NCBI GenBank assembly: GCA_028287885.1
Contig: JAQBOT010000359.1
Coordinates: 1 to 14,136, forward strand
Source of the DNA: Pedobacter sp.
Lineage (GTDB): Bacteria > Bacteroidota > Bacteroidia > Sphingobacteriales > Sphingobacteriaceae
Length of the DNA stretch: 14,136 bases
Direction: 5' to 3'
Below the pieces are notes generated by a model, which was not told the DNA's origin, did no database searches, and was given only the letters and a program-made list of their open reading frames with translations. Made by a program: the position numbers and the translations under genes. Below, piece after piece: positions 8,238 to 14,136 of this stretch (its first letter is position 1; the number at the start of each line of letters is the position of its first letter).

Positions 8238-8245
8238 CGAAAGTA
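8238..8245 (-). promoter_or_regulatory. Candidate -7 element for susCDE
   Basis: Read on the minus strand this is TACTTTCG, one mismatch from TAnnTTTG, about 28 bases before the susC ATG. The position fits a short-leader Bacteroidota promoter. No convincing -33 TTTG lies at the right distance, so this is tentative. Confidence 0.35.
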
Positions 8246-8331
8246 TAAGTTTTTTCCTGAACGACTTTGAAGCAAGCCCGGTGATTATTGTATCTTTTCT
8301 AACACAAACCCGCGAAATTCCTCTGCTGTGG

Positions 8332-8374
8332 CGAATATTATATGCCATTCGGATGTTAAATCATCGAATATTAT
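8332..8374. repeat. Exact 10-bp direct repeat in the susC/kinase divergent intergenic region
   Basis: CGAATATTAT occurs at 8332-8341 and again at 8365-8374, 33 bases apart start to start, about three helical turns. Each copy contains the palindrome AATATT, so a dimeric regulator could bind each. The rest of the 261-base region (8210-8470) is AT-rich and shows no gene, hairpin or RNA element I can support. Chance occurrence is not excluded. Confidence 0.4.
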
Positions 8375-8470
8375 CAACTTAAAAAAGTATCCCTGTTGGT
8401 AATAGAAGATTGTTTTTGAATAAAATCAAAGTGAATTTAAGTTTACAGATATACTTCGTAGATTGCTAGC

Positions 8471-9496
8471 ATGAAATTAAGTGTTTTGGTTTTAATTACT
8501 GCATTTGCAGTGGCGCTCTCAATTGGCCTGGTAAATTTTCATTTTCAACAAAGCTTGTACTACATGCTGGTGTCGTTTGGTATATCCTTTCTGACCAGTT
8601 TCATTGTTTTTTACTACTTGCTCGAAAAGTACATCTACACAAAAATCACTTTAATTTATAAGTTGATCCACAACTTAAAACTTGGAAAGGACCTAAAAGA
8701 AGCTATTGGTGAATACGTAAGTTCCGATCCTCTAAATGATGTGGAACAGGAAGTAAAGGCCTGGGCAGGAGAAAAAAAGAAAGAAATTGACTTGCTGAAG
8801 AAGCAAGAACAATTCAGACGTGAATTCTTATCAAACGTTTCCCATGAATTCAAGACGCCGTTGTTCGCGATACAGGGTTACGTGGAAACCTTGAAAGACT
8901 GCATTGTTGACGATCCGGAAAGGGCAAAAGGTTTTCTTGAAAAAGCGAGTAAAAACGTAGAACGTCTAAGCTATCTTATTGATGATTTGGATTCGATCTC
9001 ACGTTTAGAAAGTGGTGAAATTCCGATCAATTATGAAAAGTTCGACGTTGTTCTTCTCGCTAAGGAAGTAATGGATAGTTTGGAAGAAAAAGCCAAAAAA
9101 CGCAACATCAAGTTGTTTTTCAAAGAGAAATACATGAATCCGGCCTATGTAAGTGCAGATCGGGAGAAGATATCCCAGGTGTTATTTAACCTTCTACAAA
9201 ACTCACTTAAATACGGAAGAGAGAATGGTTTTACGGCCATTAAGATCTTTGAACTTCATGATCAGTATTTGATTGAGGTTACGGACAATGGAATCGGCAT
9301 TGATGAAAAGCAACTCCCTCGTCTGTTCGAACGCTTTTACCGCGTAGACTCACACCGTTCCAGGGAAGTTGGAGGTACAGGACTTGGACTTGCTATCGTT
9401 AAACACATCCTGGAAGCTCACCAGCAAATAATTTCTGTGCGAAGTACACTGCAGATCGGAACCACCTTCGCATTTACCTTGCAGAAGTACAGCTAA
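8471..9496 (+). CDS. PhoR-like membrane sensor histidine kinase
   Basis: This 341-residue protein has two N-terminal membrane segments (about residues 3-22 and 29-51) with only a few residues between them, so it has almost no periplasmic sensor domain. A charged linker (about 90-115, coiled-coil-like) leads to the HisKA domain with phosphoacceptor His125 in FLSNVSHEFKTPL. The HATPase region has the N box around N240/N244 (FNLLQNSLKYG), G1 DNGIGID (D272), F box LFERFYRVD and G2 GGTGLGLAIVKH (about 301-311). All catalytic motifs look intact. Short two-helix kinases of this type with adjacent phosphate genes are usually PhoR orthologues that sense through transporter and PhoU proteins; that assignment is inferred from context. 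The cognate response regulator is not in the window. The gene lies 162 bases upstream of the DUF47 gene in the same direction, separated by a promoter. Confidence 0.88.
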   Translation: MKLSVLVLITAFAVALSIGLVNFHFQQSLYYMLVSFGISFLTSFIVFYYLLEKYIYTKITLIYKLIHNLKLGKDLKEAIGEYVSSDPLNDVEQEVKAWAGEKKKEIDLLKKQEQFRREFLSNVSHEFKTPLFAIQGYVETLKDCIVDDPERAKGFLEKASKNVERLSYLIDDLDSISRLESGEIPINYEKFDVVLLAKEVMDSLEEKAKKRNIKLFFKEKYMNPAYVSADREKISQVLFNLLQNSLKYGRENGFTAIKIFELHDQYLIEVTDNGIGIDEKQLPRLFERFYRVDSHRSREVGGTGLGLAIVKHILEAHQQIISVRSTLQIGTTFAFTLQKYS

Positions 9497-9527
9497 CTTT
9501 CCGTTGCCCAAAGGACAAATGAATAAG

Positions 9528-9545
9528 TTAACATTAACTTAACAT
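9528..9545 (+). promoter_or_regulatory. Putative Pho box: two 11-bp-period TTAACAT direct repeats
   Basis: TTAACAT occurs at 9528-9534 and again at 9539-9545, separated by 4 bases, giving an 11-bp period. The 7+4+7 layout is the same as the E. coli PhoB box, and the half-site resembles the B. subtilis PhoP half-site TTAACA. It covers the position of a -33 element relative to the -7 at 9554-9561, where PhoB-type activators bind. The gene downstream belongs to a phosphate-uptake operon. Regulation by the upstream kinase's partner is inferred. Confidence 0.6.
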
Positions 9546-9553
9546 TGTGTTTA

Positions 9554-9561
9554 TACATTTG
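9554..9561 (+). promoter_or_regulatory. -7 promoter element for the DUF47-pit operon
   Basis: TACATTTG is an exact match to TAnnTTTG. There is no good -33 TTTG at the usual spacing; the space is filled by the TTAACAT repeats, consistent with an activator-dependent promoter. The predicted start near 9567 leaves a leader of about 90 bases before the ATG at 9659. Confidence 0.6.
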
Positions 9562-9658
9562 TAGGATAATTTATGGTTGAACGGCAAGCTGAACAATTAG
9601 TGTTTATTATTGTAATGAAGAGACTTGCCCCCAAACCGTAGAAATTAAAATCATATAA

Positions 9659-10300
9659 ATGAACAACATGTTTAAGTTCTTTACACCTAAAGACAAAAAA
9701 TTCCAGCCCCTATTCGAACAAGCTGGAAGTAATGTTCTAAAAATATCAGAAGCGCTGTTGCTTGCATTAAGTGCAACCGAAATGGACAAGCGTAAGGAAT
9801 ATATCAAAGAAGTGGAAAGATTAGAGCATGTAGGCGATGATATTACCCATTCAATCTTCCTGGAACTTAGCAAGAACTTCATTACTCCTTTTGACAGGGA
9901 AGACATCCATTCTCTAGCAAGTGCGATAGATGACATTGCAGATTACATCCATGCATCTGCCAGCAACATTGAGTTGTACAACATCACCAACATCGGAGAT
10001 GCAATGATCAAGCTTGCAGAACTGCTTGTTGAAATGTGTACAGACCTAGAAAAAGCGATCAAAGAATTAAGAAGCTTTAAAAATATCCGGGTGATTGCTG
10101 ATGCCTGCGTAAGGATAAATAGCGGAGAAAATCAAGCAGACTACGTTTGTAATCTTGCCATTGCACGTTTATTTGAGTTTGAGACAAATGCCATCGAACT
10201 TATTAAACAGAAAGAAGTGCTTCAAACACTGGAACTGGCTACAGATAAATGCGAAGATGCAGCAAACGTGCTGGAGTCTATTTTGGTTAAAAACGCTTAA
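9659..10300 (+). CDS. DUF47/PhoU-like accessory protein of the Pit phosphate transporter
   Basis: This all-helical 213-residue protein belongs to the DUF47 family (PF01865, PhoU_div), which is repeatedly paired with PiT transporters. It starts with FKFFTPKDKKFQPLFEQAGSN, the typical opening of the family. The two halves carry PhoU-like metal-site motifs: VERLEHVGDDITHSI (about residues 45-59) with DREDIHSLASAIDDIADYI (about 79-97), and FEFETNAIELIKQKE with LELATDKCEDAANVLE at the C-terminal end. It is predicted to be cytoplasmic and to modulate Pit activity or PhoR signalling, by analogy with PhoU and characterised DUF47 proteins. An internal ATG three codons later is an alternative start and would begin directly at FKFF. 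The gap to pit is 10 bases, so the two genes are co-transcribed. Confidence 0.9.
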   Translation: MNNMFKFFTPKDKKFQPLFEQAGSNVLKISEALLLALSATEMDKRKEYIKEVERLEHVGDDITHSIFLELSKNFITPFDREDIHSLASAIDDIADYIHASASNIELYNITNIGDAMIKLAELLVEMCTDLEKAIKELRSFKNIRVIADACVRINSGENQADYVCNLAIARLFEFETNAIELIKQKEVLQTLELATDKCEDAANVLESILVKNA

Positions 10301-10310
10301 TACATAAAAA

Positions 10311-11321
10311 ATGATAACTCCCTTATTGGTTGTTGTAATAATATTGGCTATTGGGTTCGACTACATCAATGGTTTTCATGATGCCGCCAATTCAATTGCA
10401 ACAATCGTTTCTACAAAGGTTCTGTCTCCCTTCCTGGCAGTACTCTGGGCAGCCCTATTTAACTTGGTTGCATATTTTGTGTTCACGGAACATAAAGTGG
10501 CAAACACGATTGCCAAAACGGTATTTGAACAATTTATAACTTTAGAGGTTATTCTCGCCGGCTTAATAGCTGCTGTTACATGGAACTTATTTACCTGGTG
10601 GTTTGGAATTCCTTCGAGTTCGTCACACACCTTGATTGGCGGATTTGCAGGCGCCGGCATGGCGAAAGCTGTTACCGTAGGTAGCAGTGCATTGGCTGCG
10701 GTTAACTTTACGCCGATATTAAAGGTGATCTCCTTTATTGTTCTTGCCCCGATTATCGGAATGATCATCTCGGTTATCATTTCTATAATCATCATGTACA
10801 TTTCCAAGAATGCACGTCCGTCAACTGCTGATAAATGGTTCAAAAGACTGCAGTTGGTCTCTTCTGCTGCCTTGAGTTTCACGCATGGCGGTAATGATGC
10901 GCAGAAAGTGATGGGAATTATCTATGTGGCCATGATTGCTGCAAAAGCCCTAAATCCTGGGGACGATATGCCTGAATGGATTCCCATCTCCTGTTATGCT
11001 GCAATAGCTCTAGGAACAATGAGCGGCGGATGGAAGATCGTGAAGACGATGGGTACAAAGATTACAAAAGTGAACGCTTTCGAGGGCGTAGCAGCAGAAA
11101 GTGCCGGCGCAATAACCCTGGGGATTACAGAGCATTTTGGTATTCCTGTCTCGACTACCCACACCATTACTGGATCCATTGTGGGCGTAGGCTTACTTAA
11201 ACGTGTCTCGGCGGTTCGCTGGGGTGTTACGCTGAGTCTCCTTTGGGCTTGGATATTGACTATCCCGGTTTCGGCGACGCTTGCCGCACTGGTTTACACG
11301 ATAATATATTTTCTATTCTAA
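10311..11321 (+). CDS. pit: PiT-family low-affinity inorganic phosphate transporter
   Basis: This 336-residue inner-membrane protein has about nine to ten hydrophobic segments and belongs to PF01384 (PiT). The two inverted-repeat signature motifs are present: GFDYINGFHDAANSIAT (about 15-31, with D24 and N27) and SFTHGGNDAQKVMG (H192, N195, D196). Each half also has the matching re-entrant motif, GIPSSSSHTLIGG and GIPVSTTHTITGS. It would import phosphate, probably as a metal-phosphate or proton/sodium symport. The length is that of the short bacterial Pit type, without the long central loop of E. coli PitA. It is the last gene of its operon, after the DUF47 gene, and converges on the anti-sigma gene with a 62-base gap in which I see no clear terminator hairpin. 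Confidence 0.94.
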   Translation: MITPLLVVVIILAIGFDYINGFHDAANSIATIVSTKVLSPFLAVLWAALFNLVAYFVFTEHKVANTIAKTVFEQFITLEVILAGLIAAVTWNLFTWWFGIPSSSSHTLIGGFAGAGMAKAVTVGSSALAAVNFTPILKVISFIVLAPIIGMIISVIISIIIMYISKNARPSTADKWFKRLQLVSSAALSFTHGGNDAQKVMGIIYVAMIAAKALNPGDDMPEWIPISCYAAIALGTMSGGWKIVKTMGTKITKVNAFEGVAAESAGAITLGITEHFGIPVSTTHTITGSIVGVGLLKRVSAVRWGVTLSLLWAWILTIPVSATLAALVYTIIYFLF

Positions 11322-11383
11322 TTATTCACGGTTTTAATCTTAGCTGCCACAGACAAGTCGGATTTGTTAGAAGACTCCTGCGG

Positions 11384-12034
11384 TTAAAACTGAATGTGAA
11401 CACGCATAGTTTTTGATGGGTCGGCTGGAATTGTCCATGCCGGACCCGTCTTAAGCAAACGAACAGACTCTTCGCCATACGTCTTCCCGGGACTATTTAC
11501 GACCTCAATGGCATGAGGTCTGCCACTTTCATCTACCTTAAAAGAAAGTTCTACAGATTTCCCAATCTTACCGCCGGCAATTAGTTTATTATTCTTGTTT
11601 ATATAGGTAAAAAACGCAGCCCAACCATTGACCGGCTTCATCGCCTCCATGGAATGCGAGGGATCCAAATTAACTTCTACTGTTGTGGATTGCTTTGCAA
11701 GCTGGTTGAAACTATTGTTCTGGCGCATCCAAAACATGATGGTTACAGCAACAAAGATTACTGCTGCTGTTGCCGCTATACTCAAGCGCTGCCAGGTAAT
11801 TACGGACTTGCTTTTATCCTCCTTGTGTTCTGCAATCCGGCTTTCCAGTGCCTTTTGAAGCAAGGATAAGGATTGTAGTGAGCGCTTAGGCGACTGACTT
11901 AGCCCTGCCAATGCTTGTGCCACAAAGGGATCTTCCAGGGCAGCGCGTTCTACCCTATTCATCATTTTGGCGTCAAGCTTACCATCCAGGTAGTCTTCCA
12001 GCACATCAAAATCTACCGCATCGTTATTTATCAC
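11384..12034 (-). CDS. Membrane anti-sigma-like protein with TonB C-terminal-like domain
   Basis: This 216-residue protein starts at a GTG; an in-frame TAG three codons upstream rules out a longer form, and the next Met would remove the conserved N-terminal motif. The cytoplasmic N terminus has DFDVLEDYLDGKLD and ERAALEDPFVAQALAGL (about residues 8-45), a pattern common at the start of Bacteroidota anti-sigma-like proteins encoded beside ECF sigma factors. One membrane helix lies at about 84-103. The periplasmic part ends with a TonB C-terminal-like fold (about 136-216: GWAAFFTYI, IGKSVELSFKVDESGRPHAI, GEESVRLLKTGPAW). Unlike larger relatives I recall, it has no carboxypeptidase-regulatory-like domain between the helix and the TonB-like region. 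It overlaps the sigma gene by 11 bases, indicating translational coupling. It probably restrains that sigma factor and responds to an envelope signal; this is inferred. Confidence 0.75.
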   Translation of the reverse strand: MINNDAVDFDVLEDYLDGKLDAKMMNRVERAALEDPFVAQALAGLSQSPKRSLQSLSLLQKALESRIAEHKEDKSKSVITWQRLSIAATAAVIFVAVTIMFWMRQNNSFNQLAKQSTTVEVNLDPSHSMEAMKPVNGWAAFFTYINKNNKLIAGGKIGKSVELSFKVDESGRPHAIEVVNSPGKTYGEESVRLLKTGPAWTIPADPSKTMRVHIQF

Positions 12035-12602
12035 TGCTCTTCTCTATACAAATTTTTAAATTGCGTTTACCGTTCTGAATATAGCTTTTGACCTTAAGCA
12101 AATCATAGCCGGTAATCTCCGCAATCTCTTTATAACACTTCTCCTGCAAGTAAAAAAGGTCAACACAAGTTCGTTGCTCCGGAGTAAGCGATTTCATACA
12201 ACTTTCCATTACCAGAAGCTGCTGCTCTTTCGCATGGTCTATATCAAGATGCATAAAATCGACGTTTTCCACAAAACTTTCGTCCAGGGAGACCATATTG
12301 TTTTTGGAAGCTTTTCTTAAGAGCATCAAACAATGGTTTCTGCACAACACATGCAGCCAGCTTTTGAAGTTCTGGATTTCATGTGCCCGTACCTTCACAA
12401 TTAACTCCTCAAAGATTTGCATTACGGCATCCTTGCTCTGCTCTTCTTCTTTTAAATAGTTCAGGCAAACCCCGAAAACCAGGTGCATATATCGGTTGTA
12501 GAGTACACCCAGGATCTCCAGGTCGCCCGTTTCTTTGTATTGGGCGATCAGTGTAGCGTCTTCGAGTTGCTTTAATCTGGACGTATTCTTAATGAATTTC
12601 AA
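12024..12602 (-). CDS. ECF-type RNA polymerase sigma factor
   Basis: This 192-residue sigma-70-family protein has region 2 at about residues 28-98 (LYNRYMHLVFGVCLNYL, EEEQSKDAVMQIFEELI, NFKSWLHVLCRNHCLMLLRK) and region 4 at about 136-185 (LTPEQRTCVDLFYLQEKCYKEIAEITGYDLLKVKSYIQNGKRNL in several blocks). Regions 1 and 3 are absent, as in ECF sigma factors. The start is unusual: the frame is closed by a TAA two codons upstream of a TTG at 12602, and no ATG occurs before region 2, so TTG is the likely start. A near-consensus -7 element lies just upstream. The product would direct polymerase to a small regulon, probably including itself, held in check by the overlapping membrane protein downstream. 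Targets are not visible here. Confidence 0.9.
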   Translation of the reverse strand: MKFIKNTSRLKQLEDATLIAQYKETGDLEILGVLYNRYMHLVFGVCLNYLKEEEQSKDAVMQIFEELIVKVRAHEIQNFKSWLHVLCRNHCLMLLRKASKNNMVSLDESFVENVDFMHLDIDHAKEQQLLVMESCMKSLTPEQRTCVDLFYLQEKCYKEIAEITGYDLLKVKSYIQNGKRNLKICIEKSSDK

Positions 12603-12624
12603 GGGCAGTTAACTCAATTGTAAT

Positions 12625-12632
12625 CAAGTATA
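12625..12632 (-). promoter_or_regulatory. Candidate -7 element for the ECF sigma operon
   Basis: Read on the minus strand this is TATACTTG, one mismatch from TAnnTTTG, 22 bases before the TTG start at 12602. It lies between the acyltransferase stop (12644) and the sigma gene, so the sigma pair may be transcribed independently of the upstream gene. No matching -33 element was found. Confidence 0.4.
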
Positions 12633-12643
12633 AAAATAAAAAC

Positions 12644-14136
12644 CTAGGAATGGCGCTGCTCTGCTTCCGATATTGCATTTTTTATTAACTGTTTGGCAAC
12701 TAAAGTACCCTGGTAACTTAAATGATCATCATCAAAGTACAAGACCGACTTATCCTTGAGCACCATAACTTTGTTGTTCTTCCGGAATAGCCTATTGACG
12801 TCAACAACCTTGCAGTTGCTAAATTTCGAAGCAAACACGTTTAGTTCAGCATTGCTCACCTGAACACTATCATTTGCAGCCAAGGGGAGGTACTGTGCTT
12901 TCCCATTTGGTCTAAGGCCGAGGAAACTTAAGTATTGGGTAGCGTTATAGTCCTCTATTTCCACAACATCAGGCTGTTCATTGAGTAGTATAACAGAGGT
13001 TCCATTTTGACCCGCTAATGAAATTAAACTTTCTAAATTATGGAAATCTGCAGCTGAACGGATTGACCATCTGCAGGAAACCATCAGCACTTTCGGCTTC
13101 CAGGTATTTAAATTATGCACCAGGCCTTTGGCATAGATCTTCCATTGTTCATTGGTAAAGGCGCCTATGTCTGCCGATGGGTCTTCTTTGTAAGGTATTT
13201 TAAACAATGGACTCGTGCCATTAATGGTATAAATGGATGCTTTGATATTTAATTCTGACCCAATCTCGTCGACCACCCTTGCCCACATTCCCCCATGTGA
13301 ATCGCCCAGGAGTACCATTGAAGGATTTCCCTTCCCTTTTCCTGCAGGAATTCCGCCATGCGCATAGGTGGCTTTAAATGACGGCTTTTGTAAAGGCACT
13401 TGTACTCCGGCTCGATCTGACTGTTTTGTTTGCCAGGTTGTCGAAACATGAGGGTTTATGTTGTAGTAAAGCCCATAGAACTTCGTCGTATTAAAAACCA
13501 GCGGATAGTTAGCCTTAACCAGGTCTGACCGAAAAACAGCAATTAGCGAAAGACAGATTACAAATAGGAACGTGACCAGGCTTAATATCGGCTTAAACTT
13601 TCGTGTGGGAATTTCAACAAGCAGGTAAGAGGCAAGGGATAAGACAGAGATGATGATTACAATCCAGGCTAGATACTCAGTTCGGCTGTAATGGGCCAAT
13701 CCTCCGTAATGCCTGGCGAGCACAATTACCGGCCAATGCCAGAGATAGAGTGAATAGGATATCTTTCCTACAAATACCAGCACTTTGTTGCTTAGTAGCC
13801 TACCGGCGATATTGTCTGCGGAGGCAAAGCCGATGAAAAGCACAGCGCCGAGTACCGGAAGGACACTAGCCATACTGATGACCTGCGTGGATGGAAAAAG
13901 AAAGTAGGATGCCAGTATGAAGATCAGCCCAAGTATCGATAGTAGATTCCGGCTTGCAGCACCAAGCAAAGCGCGCAATTGAGCAGCTGTGGCCGCAAGC
14001 AAACCTCCCGCAGCCAACTCCCAGGCTCTCGTTGGTAGAAGATAAAAGCCTTATTTCGGGTAAGCAATGGAGGTATAAAGAAAAAGTCCTAAGCTTATGA
14101 TCGTGATGATGGCCAGTACAGGCCATGTTTTTACTT
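12644..14136 (-). pseudogene. OafA-type acyltransferase/SGNH protein, partial, interrupted by an in-frame stop
   Basis: The coding frame runs from the window edge (14136) to TAG at 12644, but codon 14051-14053 is TAA. Before it the frame reads a hydrophobic segment (WPVLAIITIISLGLFLYTS, then IAYPK). Immediately after it comes GFYLLPTRAWEL, the conserved OafA/Acyl_transf_3 motif. Both sides fit the same protein in the same frame, so this looks like a nonsense mutation, not a gene start. Further along are ISYSLYLWHWP, several membrane helices, and a C-terminal SGNH domain with GDSH (nucleophile Ser at 13298-13300) and DDDHLSYQG (catalytic Asp/His at 12722-12733). Intact homologues O-acetylate surface polysaccharides. 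After the stop, only TTG (14017) or a later ATG could restart translation, giving a product without the N-terminal acyltransferase half. A sequencing error cannot be excluded, because the remaining codons are clean. Confidence 0.7.

Noticed and set aside
8353..8359. Single TTAACAT on the minus strand upstream of susC, considered as a second Pho box
   Set aside because: The copy expected 11 bp away (ATGGCAT on that strand) matches poorly, so there is no true direct repeat and no support for Pho control of susCDE.
10376..10882. 168-codon open frame antisense to pit
   Set aside because: It lies fully inside the strongly supported pit gene, resembles no family, and arises from the codon pattern of a hydrophobic protein.
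11331..11390. Inverted repeat GTTTTAA / TTAAAAC between the convergent pit and anti-sigma genes
   Set aside because: The 7-bp AT-rich arms are separated by about 46 bases and lack a GC stem, so it is not a credible terminator.
14051..14053. Programmed readthrough or recoding of the acyltransferase TAA
   Set aside because: TAA is the least prone stop to readthrough, and I see no recoding structure nearby; a mutation or base-call error is simpler.
13866..14126. 86-codon minus-strand open frame with an ATG that spans the acyltransferase stop codon
   Set aside because: It is out of frame with the conserved acyltransferase motifs, and its translation is not hydrophobic or family-like.
1..14136. 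Mobile elements, CRISPR arrays, tRNA or rRNA genes
   Set aside because: I found no transposase or integrase motifs, regularly spaced repeats, cloverleaf-forming segments or rRNA-like sequence on either strand.

Overview
The window looks like a chromosomal segment from a Bacteroidota member, most likely Sphingobacteriales (Pedobacter- or Mucilaginibacter-like). The reasons are a complete SusC/SusD/SusE outer-membrane set, promoters with the Bacteroidota -7 element (TAnnTTTG) instead of E. coli-type boxes, an ECF sigma factor with a TonB-like anti-sigma partner, and the style of the radical SAM/DUF4130 pair. Composition is moderately AT-rich and even. There are no insertion sequences, tRNA or rRNA genes or CRISPR arrays, and nothing suggests recent horizontal transfer.

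Layout, left to right. (1) 1-194 (+): C-terminal end of a YedJ-like HD-domain phosphohydrolase cut by the window edge. (2) 257-2277 (+): a two-gene operon with its own -7 element, encoding a radical SAM protein with a C-terminal helix-hairpin-helix and a DUF4130-type protein. This pair is conserved and predicted to act on DNA, but its reaction is unknown. (3) 2331-8209 (-): a susC-susD-susE operon ending in a hairpin that faces the radical SAM operon. It encodes a TonB-dependent outer-membrane transporter, its SusD lipoprotein lid and a surface glycan-binding lipoprotein with two tandem binding modules. No glycoside hydrolase or dedicated regulator lies next to it. (4) 8210-8470: divergent intergenic region. 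(5) 8471-11321 (+): a PhoR-like sensor histidine kinase, then a DUF47/PhoU-like protein and a PiT-family phosphate transporter. A two-copy 11-bp direct repeat that looks like a Pho box sits just upstream of a perfect -7 element before the DUF47 gene. (6) 11384-12602 (-): an ECF sigma factor (TTG start) overlapping a membrane anti-sigma-like protein (GTG start) with a TonB C-terminal-like domain. (7) 12644-14136 (-): an OafA-type acyltransferase fused to an SGNH domain, running off the window, with an in-frame TAA inside otherwise continuous acyltransferase coding sequence.

How the genes fit together: the kinase, putative Pho box, DUF47 and PiT genes form a phosphate-sensing and uptake cluster. 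SusCDE is an outer-membrane uptake module for an unidentified glycan or oligomer. The sigma/anti-sigma pair is a self-contained envelope-signalling unit. The radical SAM/DUF4130 pair is the least understood part of the window and the best candidate for undescribed biochemistry.
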